Origin: Lentisphaerota bacterium
GTDB lineage: Bacteria > Verrucomicrobiota > Kiritimatiellia > RFP12 > UBA1067
Reading direction: 5' to 3'
DNA length: 33,273 nucleotides
Assembly (NCBI GenBank): GCA_012838435.1
Contig: DUPH01000375.1
Location: 1 to 33,273 of the forward strand
Within the stretch, counting starts at the first letter, position 1, and each line of letters begins with the position of its first letter. The translations under genes and the position numbers were made by a program. The notes under the pieces are model-generated. The model was not told the DNA's origin and searched no databases. It was given only the letters and a program-made list of their open reading frames with translations. Below, one piece after another: positions 24,001 to 32,535 of this stretch.

Positions 24001-27000
24001 GTCGTGACGGAAGCCGAGCGTGCCGCCATCGAGAGTTACCTCACCGCCAAGTGGATCGCCGACATCCGCCGCCTGGAACTGCTCGGCGCAGCGCAACTCA
24101 CCCTCGCGGAAGGCGACACGCTCTCGGTCGATGTTGCCTGCGGCGCCGGTCGCCTGACCAAGCTGGGCGCCGGTGATCTCAAAGTCAGCAACAGCGCGCT
24201 ATTGACCGGCGGGCTTGATATTCAGGCTGGCCGTCTGGCCTTTGCGCGGACCGATCGCGCCTATGCGCTGGATCCGGTCTTCCATGTGGATGCCAGCGCC
24301 GACAACGGCTCGGTCATGACCGACCAATACGGCTACGTCACCAACTGGTCCGACGTCCGCTTCAACGGCCGCTGGGCCGCCGCCACCAACAATCTGATCA
24401 ATAACCCGCCGAACCTGTTGCTCAACGCGCTCGGCGGTCGTCCGGTGATTGACTTCAACTACTACGGTTACGCTAGCTCTGCCCCGGCGTCCTACTCTCG
24501 AACCAGCCATGTCACCGAACGCTACCTCTCGTGGAACGCGGAGATCGCCAATATCCGCACGGCCTTCTGGTTGCTCGGCAGCCAGAACGGCGGCGGCTTT
24601 CTGCTCGGCCATACCGGTGGCGTCGACTTTCACCGTGGGGCTGCCACATGGGGCGACAGCACGGAGCCCGGACTTTTCAATGGCGACGCCGCCGCGGGCG
24701 TCAAAAACGGACGGATTTTTGTTGACGGTCTCAAGTTGGATTCCTATTGGCAACGAGGCGTGTTGAACGGCGGTTACCAGTTGGTGCAACTTGTCACTAC
24801 CGCCAACGCTGCCGCCAACCAGTTTAGCCGTGACCGGGTGTCCACAGTGCAATGCGGCGGGCAACGCCTCGGCGAGGTGGTGCTCTTCAACTACGCGCTG
24901 ACCGAGAAGGAGCGCATGAATATGGAGGCGTTGCTCGCGGCCAAATGGTTCGGCGACCTGCGGCGCGTCGCGCTCGCGGATGGCGCGGTGCTGGATACCG
25001 GCACCGGCACCGGCAACGTTATGCTCGCTGCGTTGGAGGGTGCGGGCACTGCGCGTCGCGAAGGCGCGGCCACGTTGCGTGTGCTTGACGGCGCTGCTTT
25101 CTCCGGCATTCTGGAGACCCGTCTCGACCGGCTGGATGTCAGCCACTTGGAGTCTCCCGCGCAGCCCGCGCCCAACCCTTCGCTCTGGCTCGATGCGTCG
25201 CGTCCCGGCGGCGTGACGGTCGACGGAACGACCATCACCGACATCCGGGACTTCTCCACCAACAACCTGCCGATCGGCTTCACGGGCGCGAATCCCGTGT
25301 TGCGCACCGACGAGTTGAACGGACGTCCGGTGATTGATCTTGGACCTGCCGTCAAAGACGGTACCGCTCTGACCTTCGACGGTACGCGCGCGAAGGTTCT
25401 TTCGGCCTTCGCTGTGCATGGTAGTCAGGAGGGAGGCGGCTGTTTCCTCGGCACGCCCACTACATATCCATTTTATCGAGAGTGGTCCAACTATCTAGGG
25501 ACAGGTAACCCGTATACGCCGATTTGGCATCCGGCATCGGCTGACCTTGATGTGCGTCAAGGATGGACGTATCTCGATGGTCAAAACGTGTGCGGTGTGC
25601 GGCGCGGTTTCTCCGGCGGTTACGGGCTGTTCTCGTTCATCGTCAAACCGCGTGCGCCCTATACCGTGCAGACCTATATCGCGGGTGACCGCGGCAGCCC
25701 CCGTCGGTTCGGCGGCCTGCGCTTCGGTGAAATCCTGCTGTACGACCGCGTGCTGACCGACGCCGAGCGGCAGCAGACGGAAGCTTACCTGAACGCCAAG
25801 TGGTTCGGGCGTGCCTCGGTTGGCTACGCTGCGCCGACGTTGCCGGTGGTGGGACGTGTGCAGTCGCTGGGCGGTAGCCTGCATGTGGAAACTGGCCGGC
25901 TCGCTGTGCTGGGCGAGATTCAAGGGGCAGATGCGGTCTCCGTGACCGGCGGCGGCAAGCTTGCGTTGACCTCCGGCGGTTCGACGCCGGCCACGTATCA
26001 GGTCACGGCGGGCACGCTCACCCTGTCGCCGGCCGACGAACTGCACGACGAGTTGCCGGTGACCGACGCGCTTGCCTTCCGGGTCGACGCCTCGTGCGCT
26101 GAGTCGCTGACGTTCAAACCCGGCAGCACCCACGAGGTGCTCCAGTGGGCCGACGTGCGCGGTGCCGGTTATCCCTACGCCTATGCGTACGCCAATCCAG
26201 ACCAGCGCTACACCAACACTCAGGTTCTCGTCGAGAACCGTATGCCCGATGGAATTGCCATCACGCCGCCGACCCTGCTGCCGGGGGCGTTGAACGGCAA
26301 GCCGGTGCTGGACTTCGGTCAGTACGGCAGCACGCAGTGGCTGCTCTGGAACGCGCAGGTGAACGGCATCCGCACGGTCTTCTGGGTCATCGGCAGTCAG
26401 GCGGGCGGCGGCCACATGATGTCCGGCAGCGGCGACCTCAACTACTTCGTGCGCGGCCCCAATTACATCAGCAACACGCCGGCCGTGTTGTGGGGCAGTT
26501 GGCTCGCTGTCACCGGCGGTGTCACCCGCATCGACGGCGCGCCGGTCAACGGTACCCTCACCGGTCTGAACGGCGCAGGCTATCAGATCGTCAGCTTGAC
26601 GACCACAGATGCTGTCTTCGCGGGTGCTTTCGCATGCGACCGGCCGGGCCGCAAGTACTCTGACGGCACCCACTGCGGCGGCCAGCGGCTGGCTGAAGTG
26701 CTGATCTACACGCGCGCGCTCACCGATGCGGAATGCGCGGAGGTCGAGGCCTATCTCGCGTGGAAGTGGTTCGGACGCGGCACGCCCGGCACGAGCTTCG
26801 CGGCTGCGCCGCATACGGGCGCGACGATTGATCTTGCCTCTGATGCCGATCTGATCCTGAACGGCGTGGCTACTGATGCGGTCACCGTCACCGGTTCCGG
26901 CTACGTGGCGAATGCCGAGGTGCCCCCGACCGTCTTCCAGTTGACCGGCCCGCGTGTCTTCGAGCAGGGGTTGGTTTTGGCGGATGGTGCCGTGCTGTAC

Positions 27001-27291
27001 GTGGACTACGATGGCGCGCAACCAGCCGCAGACCAGATCACTGTGTCGGGCGGCCTCACCGTGCTTGGCGGCGGACAGGTGGTGGTCGACCGCGTGTCCA
27101 ACTGGACCAGCGGCCAGCAGACCGTCCCGCTGATCAGCTACGACACCATTAGCGGTGGCGCGTCCTTTGACACGCAGTGGCGCGGCAGCGGTGCTCCCTT
27201 TGGGCACAGCGTCAATCCCGGCTGGGTGCAGGACGAAAACCTGCTGAACGCCGTGCTCTATCCGTCCGGCCTTCTGCTCTATCTGAAGTGA
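21047..27291 (+). CDS. Giant secreted protein C with five LamG-like modules (one frameshift)
   Basis: ATG 21047 starts a signal peptide (MKTLRLLSCLFVSIVPLLYA, cut near AQG) and has GAAAGGA upstream. The frame breaks at 21388-21391, where one more G would join DASAASSITADDEG to AVTEWRDLRGAGYP in the frame that then runs to 27291. Corrected length is about 2,081 residues. Five modules, each from xFxVDAS..W.DVR to VExYLxxKWFG, share a VFWxIGSQxGGGxLLG core and GGQRLGEVLIY; they look like LamG/concanavalin-type jelly-roll domains. Between modules 1 and 2 lie 450 or so residues of beta-strand repeats (ALTGSGVVRFDD, GRGTLTVTNALTV). The C-terminus ends SGLLLYLK. No catalytic or anchor domain is visible. 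It probably acts at the surface in glycan binding or adhesion, which is inference. In the deposited frames the signal peptide is cut off from the body. Confidence 0.8.
21328..26779 (+). repeat. Five-fold repeated LamG-like module within gene C
   Basis: Approximate module limits are 21328-21996, 23401-24066, 24277-24963, 25177-25812 and 26068-26779. Recurring landmarks are (F/L)xVDAS, WxDVR, LNGxPVxDFG, (R/V)(T/S)xFWxxGSQxGGGxxLG, GYQ, GGxRLGEVxxY and (A/D/W)KW(F/I). Spacing is uneven: modules 1 and 2 are separated by 1.4 kb of other repeats, while modules 3 to 5 are close together. Confidence 0.8.
21388..21391 (+). other. Apparent single-base deletion (G5 to G4) in gene C
   Basis: The first frame reads ADDEG up to the GGGG run and then PSRSGVTCAALAIP, unlike the family. 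The next frame picks up A-V-T-E-W-R-D-L-R-G immediately after the run, matching WADVRGAGYPY in module 5. Adding one G restores a single frame. Confidence 0.8.
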
Positions 27292-27310
27292 GTAATCACT
27301 TTTGATTTTG
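27286..27310 (+). terminator. Rho-independent terminator of gene C overlapping both stop codons
   Basis: A perfect 6-bp stem AAGTGA, loop GTAA, TCACTT (27286-27301) is followed by the T-rich tail TTGATTTTG. The left arm contains the TGA stop of gene C (27289-27291) and the right arm the complement of the UPF0316 stop (27296-27298). The T tail exists only on the plus strand, so it probably ends gene C transcription. Confidence 0.55.
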
Positions 27311-27895
27311 CGGGCCGCCGAATATCCAGAGCGGCGATCCGGTCTTTTCGGGGGGCAGACGGAAGTAGCCTTCTTTGGCGGTCTTAACATCCTCGACCGT
27401 GACAAACGCGTTCGGGTTGTGCAACTGGATGATCTGCATCATCTCTTTCAAATCCTTGCGTTTGGTGACGGTGAGGATCATCTTCAACTTGCCGGACATG
27501 CCCTCGATATCGACCAGCGACACGCCGAAGCCTGATTCGCGTAGATGCGCGATCAGGTTGGTGGTGTCGAGCTTCGGCACGATGCGCACCAGCACTGTGC
27601 CCAGCGAGAGTCGCTCGTCCAGCCTGATGCCGACGTAGTTGCCCACGCCGAACCCCAGTCCGTACGCTAGATAGCACATCGGGTTATTGATGTGGTTCAA
27701 GATTTGCCGGATCGCCAGCAGCCAAATGATGACCTCGAAGAAGCCCAGGATCGGTGCATAGATGCGGTATCCCTTGGCCACGAAAATCACGCGCAGGGTA
27801 CCGATGCTGACATCCATGATGCGCGCGACGAAGATTAGCAGCGGCACCACGCACCAAGAGAACACCCATGAATTCAGGAATGCTTCAGAAACCAT
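27296..27895 (-). CDS. UPF0316 (DUF5698/DUF2179-type) membrane protein
   Basis: The 199-residue protein has about three N-terminal membrane segments (16-30, 45-62, 75-88). A soluble C-terminal DUF2179-type domain of about 90 residues follows, including GYxV-like GFGVSLVDIEGMSGKLKMILT and VTKRKDLKEMMQIIQLHNP. The sequence RIMDVSIGTLRVIFVAKGYR is characteristic of UPF0316. The function of the family is not established. It lies 6 bases after the acyltransferase gene, with GGAG 9 bases before the start, as the last gene of the operon, and ends 4 bases from the end of gene C, which is convergent. Confidence 0.88.
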   Translation of the reverse strand: MVSEAFLNSWVFSWCVVPLLIFVARIMDVSIGTLRVIFVAKGYRIYAPILGFFEVIIWLLAIRQILNHINNPMCYLAYGLGFGVGNYVGIRLDERLSLGTVLVRIVPKLDTTNLIAHLRESGFGVSLVDIEGMSGKLKMILTVTKRKDLKEMMQIIQLHNPNAFVTVEDVKTAKEGYFRLPPEKTGSPLWIFGGPQNQK

Positions 27896-27901
27896 GACCG
27901 A

Positions 27902-29740
27902 CTACTCCGTCTGCGGTGTCTCAGTGATACCGTGAACCTTGAAATAAGCCTCGGCGACCTCGTTGCCCATGTAGCGGCGTATGGTTTTGGGGCTGGACTG
28001 AGACAGGTCCACCATGATCAGGCCGTCCACGACCGAGCTGAAATCAGGATCGACATTGAAGGCGAGCAGGCGTCCGCTGAGTTTCAGATACTGACGCAGC
28101 AATACCGGGATGTCCTTTCCGTCGGGCTCAATCTCCGCGACATATCCCGCTACTTGGTCAATGTCGTTGAGATACTCGGTGTACTCCTTGAGACACCACT
28201 CCGAACGCCGCGGCGGCTTGGGCGGGAACTTCGGCTTGACCAGATGCGCCAGATCGTCCGCCATGCAGGTTTGGCGCATCGAGGCGAGGATCATGCAACG
28301 CGAGGCTTCGCGGTACTCGTTGGTGATGCTGACCGGGCCGAAGAGCACGCGGTAATGCGGGTTGCGTCCGATGAAAGCGGAGATCCCTTTCCACAGCAGG
28401 AAAAGCGAGGTATAGGCCTTCTGGTATTCGGTGCGGACGAAGGAGCGTCCCATCTCGATGGCTGGCGGGATCCGCTCCATCAGCCGTTCGTCGAACTTGA
28501 AGAGCGTGCGGGTATAAAGGCCTTTGACACCGTGTTCGGTCAGAATCTCGTCGGTCAATCCGAGGCGGTAGGAGCCGATGATCTCTTGGCGGGCGGCGTT
28601 CCAAATGAAGAGGTGGTTGTAATAGTTGTCGAAGTCGTCGAGGTCGATCGCGTTACCGGTGCCTTCGCCCACGGCGCGGAAGGCGACTTCGCGTAGGCGC
28701 CCGATCTCGCGCAGGCAGGCGGGGATCTGCTCTGCGGCTGCGATGTAGACCGAAAGGTCGCCGGAGGCGATCAGCAGGTTGGCCTCGGGCAGGCGCGCGA
28801 TTTCTGCGGTCAGCACATCGGCGGGTATCGGCGCGATGATCGGGTCGGGCGGCATCATCGGCGGATTGAGCGTGATGAAGCGCCGCGTACGGTGGGTCTC
28901 GCGCTCGGCCAGCAGGTAGGAGCGGAAGCGCATGTACTTGATGAGTTGCACGTCATCCGTGGAGAACGGTTCCAGCGCCTTGGTCGTGAGCGGCGTACCG
29001 ATACGCAGGGTGAGCGTGCGGCCTTTCTTGTTGGCGATGTAACGCGGCAGCAACAGGGTGCGGAATCGCGGATGGATCAAGCCGACCAGATTGAACAGAA
29101 AACCGTTGTGCCCCGGGAAGTACATAGGCACCACGGTGGCGTCGGTTTTACGTACCAGCGCGGCAATGCTGGGGCTCCAAGCCGGATCGCGCACCCGCAG
29201 TGTGCGGCGGTCGAAGCTGGAGACCTCGCCCGACGGGAAGACGATCAGCAGGTGGCCCTCTTTTAGCCAGGTCAGGCTCTCCTTGATCGGGCGCAGGTTG
29301 GCTTTGGTCGAACTCTTCGAGGCGAAGGGATCGACAAAGATAAAGTCCTCGCGCATTTCCGGGATCGCGCCCAGCAGGAAGTTGGCCATAGCCTTGACGT
29401 CAGGGCGCACACGGCGCAGCAGCGAGAGCAGGATCACGCCTTCGATGCCGCCGAAAGGGTGGTTGGACACCACGACCACGGGGCCTTCTTTCGGTATGCT
29501 CTGCAGCTCTTCTGCGGAGAAGTTGACGCGCACACCGACCGCCTGCATCGCGCGGTCGCTGAACGGGATGTCCTTGGGCATCTTCCAGGCGCGCGCATAG
29601 ACACGGTCGCAGGCGCGCAGGCCGCTGATACTCTCGATCGGACGCTTAATCAGCCGTATCAGCAGACGTAGCAACCGCGTACGAAACTTGTGTGCGGGCA
29701 GTTCAAAAATTCTCGGGGCCTCAGAGGGGGATGGGTCCAT
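27902..29740 (-). CDS. Bifunctional acyltransferase: PlsC-type plus OlsB/GNAT-type domain
   Basis: The 612-residue protein fuses two acyltransferase domains. The first (about 60-290) is a glycerolipid O-acyltransferase: VVVSNHPFGGIEG supplies the catalytic His94 with Glu100 in the acidic position, and IVFPSGEVSSF matches the FPEGT-type motif. The second (about 345-510) resembles ornithine-lipid N-acyltransferase OlsB/GNAT: LREVAFRAVGEGTGN, DLDDFDNYYNHLFIW, GSYRLG, EMGRSFVR and LFGPVSI. This order matches OlsF of some Gammaproteobacteria and, as separate genes, GlsA/GlsB of Bacteroides, which make ornithine or glycine lipids. I infer synthesis of an amino-acid lipid at the inner membrane; which amino acid is unknown. 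The start overlaps the previous gene by 20 bases. The stop is TAG. Confidence 0.85.
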   Translation of the reverse strand: MDPSPSEAPRIFELPAHKFRTRLLRLLIRLIKRPIESISGLRACDRVYARAWKMPKDIPFSDRAMQAVGVRVNFSAEELQSIPKEGPVVVVSNHPFGGIEGVILLSLLRRVRPDVKAMANFLLGAIPEMREDFIFVDPFASKSSTKANLRPIKESLTWLKEGHLLIVFPSGEVSSFDRRTLRVRDPAWSPSIAALVRKTDATVVPMYFPGHNGFLFNLVGLIHPRFRTLLLPRYIANKKGRTLTLRIGTPLTTKALEPFSTDDVQLIKYMRFRSYLLAERETHRTRRFITLNPPMMPPDPIIAPIPADVLTAEIARLPEANLLIASGDLSVYIAAAEQIPACLREIGRLREVAFRAVGEGTGNAIDLDDFDNYYNHLFIWNAARQEIIGSYRLGLTDEILTEHGVKGLYTRTLFKFDERLMERIPPAIEMGRSFVRTEYQKAYTSLFLLWKGISAFIGRNPHYRVLFGPVSITNEYREASRCMILASMRQTCMADDLAHLVKPKFPPKPPRRSEWCLKEYTEYLNDIDQVAGYVAEIEPDGKDIPVLLRQYLKLSGRLLAFNVDPDFSSVVDGLIMVDLSQSSPKTIRRYMGNEVAEAYFKVHGITETPQTE

Positions 29741-31025
29741 CGGGAGCCTTCTCCTGTTGCGGGTGGCGCGCTAGCGCGAGAACAAAGACAAGCGGCAGGC
29801 CGAGCCCGCGCACTAACAAAGGATGCCATACGCACGCCAGCGAAAAAGCCGCCAGCGCTGCGGCTACGCCCGCCCGCCCGGCCTTTTGCGCGGAGCCGAT
29901 GGCGGTGGTCAGTAGCGCTCCAAAGGCCAGTAACGCCGGAAGGCCGCAGGTCGCGCCCAGCACGAGATAGAGATTCTGAATGTCGGGCTCCGCCGGTCCG
30001 GTGGCGTTCGGCACCTGTCCGTAAAAGGGCCCCACCTGCCGCTGATAGTTGCCGGGGCCTACGCCCAACCAAGGATGCGTGAGAATCATACTGGCGGCTG
30101 CTTGCCACTCGGGATAACGTCGGGTGGGCTGTCCCGCATCGTCGTAGAGCGCGACCGACTCGAAGTGGCACAGATCATTCTCGCGCGGCAGGTTCGGCAG
30201 GACGCACGCCTGCCACAGGACGAGCACCAGCGCGACGGGGATGAAGACTTTCACGCCGCGCGTCGCAGCCAGTGCAACCACCGCGATGATCACCGCCCAG
30301 TAGGCGGCGCCTGACAGGATCACTGTCAGCCCGGCCAGCAACAGCAGTGCGCAGCCGATACGCGCGACGATCCCGCGCACGGCACCCAGCGCACCGGCGG
30401 CCGCCAGCGGTAACGCCAACGTCATGAAACCGCCCAGCACGTTGCGGTTGCCGAAGGTCCCGCCGACCAGCAGCGGGCTCTCCCGGCCACCCAGAACGTT
30501 CACGATGATGTCCAGTGTTTTCGGTTCAGCAAAGCAAGCAATCGAACGGTGCCCCGCCGGCGAAAAGTATTGCACCAGCGCCAGCGCCAGCACCACTGCC
30601 GTGACCACGCCCAGCGTCGGAAAGAGCGGCGGATGACTGACGAGGCGCGCGCCGACCAACGCGGTGTCATCACGCTCGCGCAGGAAAGCGGCGAAGACCA
30701 TGGCTCCCACGATAAAGTATTCGAAAATCTGTACCAGCTCTTTGAGCGCCTCGCCACGGTCGACCGCCGTGCAGACCGCCGTAGCGGCGCAGAGTGTGAA
30801 AAGCAGATGCGTCCAGTGCGGTCGTGCCGCCCAAAGCCGACGCCAGCCGCGCGTCAGCAGGATGTCGAGCCCCCACACGCCGGCCGTCGCCGCCAGCAGC
30901 AAGTCGGCCAGGCCCAAACGCGGGTTGGTGATCAGGGTCCACTGGGTGGGCGCCGTGCAGAGGGTCAGCAGTGCTCCCCAGCGGAAGGTCACCTGCAACC
31001 AGCCATGGAGGCGCCCAGTCTTCAT
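29721..31025 (-). CDS. O-antigen ligase/polymerase-like membrane protein
   Basis: The 434-residue protein has about ten hydrophobic segments and belongs to the Wzy/WaaL-type O-antigen ligase superfamily. Two features support this: a large extracytoplasmic loop (about 270-340), and the motif ILTHPWLGVGPGNYQ in that loop, matching the characteristic HPxxGxGxGxF/Y of this group. A second marker is GTFGNRNVLGGF, like the common GxFxNxNxxA. Members join or polymerise lipid-linked glycans in the periplasm; the substrate here is unknown, and related proteins do other glycosylation jobs. ATG 31025 overlaps the stop of the preceding secreted protein (ATGA). No glycosyltransferases are nearby in the window. 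Confidence 0.82.
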   Translation of the reverse strand: MKTGRLHGWLQVTFRWGALLTLCTAPTQWTLITNPRLGLADLLLAATAGVWGLDILLTRGWRRLWAARPHWTHLLFTLCAATAVCTAVDRGEALKELVQIFEYFIVGAMVFAAFLRERDDTALVGARLVSHPPLFPTLGVVTAVVLALALVQYFSPAGHRSIACFAEPKTLDIIVNVLGGRESPLLVGGTFGNRNVLGGFMTLALPLAAAGALGAVRGIVARIGCALLLLAGLTVILSGAAYWAVIIAVVALAATRGVKVFIPVALVLVLWQACVLPNLPRENDLCHFESVALYDDAGQPTRRYPEWQAAASMILTHPWLGVGPGNYQRQVGPFYGQVPNATGPAEPDIQNLYLVLGATCGLPALLAFGALLTTAIGSAQKAGRAGVAAALAAFSLACVWHPLLVRGLGLPLVFVLALARHPQQEKAPDGPIPL

Positions 31026-31555
31026 GGACGAATTCCCGGGGGCTCGATTTCGACCGGCACGAAGCGCTTGTCCGCACTGAGCAGCACCTGATCAAGCCGC
31101 ACGCCGTCCTCACGGTTGTGGAAGGTCAGCGTGTGCGAACCTTTGGCGAGCTTGATCGGCGGTGTGGTGCGCGCCACCGGGTATTTGACCCAGTGCCAGG
31201 TCTTGTAGGTGGCGTCCTCGCCGAACAGAAAGGCGGGTTGGTCGTCGATTTTGACCGTGAAGGAGTTGCCGCACTCATCCTCCCACCAGACACGGCACCA
31301 GAGCGTGAACGCGCCGTCCTCCGGCACGTCAACGGTAAACACCGCCTTGCCGGCCTCGACCTTAGGCGGGTTGCCGGCACCTTCGGGAATCTCAAGGTAA
31401 GCACCGGAAGCCCCCTCAACGCCATTCGAGACCACGACCATCGGGGCCTCCACAGCCGTAGCGGATTCCGCCTCGAAACAGATTTTGATGCCTCGGGCCT
31501 GCGCCACAACGCTTGCGGCCAAGAGAACCGCGCATACTATCCATCCTTGTTTCAT
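31022..31555 (-). CDS. Secreted carbohydrate-binding-module-like protein
   Basis: The start at ATG 31555 gives a 177-residue protein with a clean signal peptide (MKQGWIVCAVLLAASVVAQA, cut near ARG). The rest looks like one jelly-roll sugar-binding-type domain of the CBM6/35 style: FEAESATAV at the front, SGAYLEIPEGAGNPP, FTVDVPEDGAFTLWCRVWW, HWVKYPVARTTPPIKLAKGS and LDQVLLSADKRFVP at the end. There is no catalytic domain. An open frame continues 225 bases upstream but is not protein-like, and the promoter at 31563-31591 lies within it, supporting this start. It is first in the operon with the ligase, acyltransferase and UPF0316 genes. The ligand is unknown. Confidence 0.8.
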   Translation of the reverse strand: MKQGWIVCAVLLAASVVAQARGIKICFEAESATAVEAPMVVVSNGVEGASGAYLEIPEGAGNPPKVEAGKAVFTVDVPEDGAFTLWCRVWWEDECGNSFTVKIDDQPAFLFGEDATYKTWHWVKYPVARTTPPIKLAKGSHTLTFHNREDGVRLDQVLLSADKRFVPVEIEPPGIRP

Positions 31556-31562
31556 GGCCCGC

Positions 31563-31591
31563 ATTATACGATTTTCAATCCAATCCGGCAA
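31563..31591 (-). promoter_or_regulatory. Promoter for the CBM-ligase-acyltransferase operon, probably leaderless
   Basis: On the minus strand TTGCCG (31591-31586), a 17-base spacer and a perfect TATAAT (31568-31563) form a strong sigma70-type promoter. Seven bases separate the -10 from the ATG at 31555, so transcription should start at or within a base or two of the start codon. No ribosome-binding site fits in between. Confidence 0.6.
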
Positions 31592-31613
31592 CCGGAAGCA
31601 GGTCAGAGTTCGC

Positions 31614-31642
31614 TTGCGTGGTTCGTGGGGGAAGCATACAAT
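31614..31642 (+). promoter_or_regulatory. Promoter for the amidohydrolase-tyrA operon
   Basis: TTGCGT (31614-31619), a 17-base spacer and TACAAT (31637-31642, five of six consensus) lie 14 bases before ATG 31657. The predicted leader is only about 8 bases and contains no Shine-Dalgarno sequence. It shares the 101-base divergent region with the opposite promoter at 31563-31591. Confidence 0.55.
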
Positions 31643-31656
31643 GTCGCGCATTCCAA

Positions 31657-32535
31657 ATGCAAACGACTCATCCAGAAAAACAACCGTTGGTTTTTGACTG
31701 CCACGTCCACCTGTATCCAGACGAACTGGCCCCCAAGGCGGTGGACGCGCTCGCGCAACGCTTTGGCAATCCGCCGGCATTCGACGGCACTGTGGCCGGG
31801 CTGACGGCAGACCTCGCCCGCTCCGGCATCTGCGGTGCGCTCAATCTACCCGTCGCGACCCGCCCCGATCAGGTGGCGTCGATCAACGCCTGGGCCGCCG
31901 CGATCAACCGCGGTCCGGTACGCAGCCTCGCGACGATTCATCCCGACACGTCCGACATCCCGGCCACGCTCGATTCCATTCAGGCGGCTGGCTTCCGCGG
32001 TGTCAAGCTGCATCCCGAGTACCAGACCTTCACCTTGGATGATCCGCGCGTGCAACCGGTCTGGAGCGGCTGCGTCGAGCGCGGCCTCTTGGTCTTCCTG
32101 CATGCCGGCGGTGAGCGTGTCTTTTCGTCACCCTTTCACACGACGCCCCGCACGCTGGCGGCGTTGCTGGCGGCGTACCCGCGCTTGACGGTTGTGGCTG
32201 CGCACTTAGGTGGCTTCCAGATGTGGGACGAGGCGGAGGCGGAGCTCATTGGCCGCCCGATCTACCTTGATCTGTCACACACGCTCTTCTGGATGCCTGA
32301 CGAGCAAATCGTGCGCATGGTGCAACGGCACGGTACGTCGCGCATCCTGTTTGGTACAGACGCCCCGTGGCAGTCGCCGCGGGCCGTGCTACGCGCCTTC
32401 CTCGCGTTGCCGTTCACGGAGCACCAACAGCGGCAGATTCTCTGGGACAACGCTGCTGGCCTGTTCGGTCTGACGGAACCCATCGGGACGTGCGGCGGCG
32501 CGTCCACCAACCTCCAACCTCAGGCTTCGACATGA
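31657..32535 (+). CDS. Amidohydrolase-superfamily metal-dependent hydrolase (TIM barrel)
   Basis: This 292-residue protein fits the Amidohydrolase_2 family (hydrolases and decarboxylases such as those related to ACMS decarboxylase). The metal-binding HxH is in FDCHVHLYPDEL (His16, His18). Further family residues are GFRGVKLHPEYQ, LVFLHAGGERVFSSP, LTVVAAHLGGFQMWDEAE and the closing Asp in RILFGTDAPWQSP. The substrate cannot be deduced. ATG 31657 was chosen because the frame upstream is not protein-like and a promoter sits just before it. The stop overlaps the tyrA start by four bases (ATGA), so the two are coupled. Confidence 0.88.
   Translation: MQTTHPEKQPLVFDCHVHLYPDELAPKAVDALAQRFGNPPAFDGTVAGLTADLARSGICGALNLPVATRPDQVASINAWAAAINRGPVRSLATIHPDTSDIPATLDSIQAAGFRGVKLHPEYQTFTLDDPRVQPVWSGCVERGLLVFLHAGGERVFSSPFHTTPRTLAALLAAYPRLTVVAAHLGGFQMWDEAEAELIGRPIYLDLSHTLFWMPDEQIVRMVQRHGTSRILFGTDAPWQSPRAVLRAFLALPFTEHQQRQILWDNAAGLFGLTEPIGTCGGASTNLQPQAST

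Noticed and set aside
25495-27405. Minus-strand ORF of 636 codons opposite gene C and the start of the UPF0316 region
   Set aside because: Antisense shadow: it overlaps two supported genes and shows no recognisable domain.
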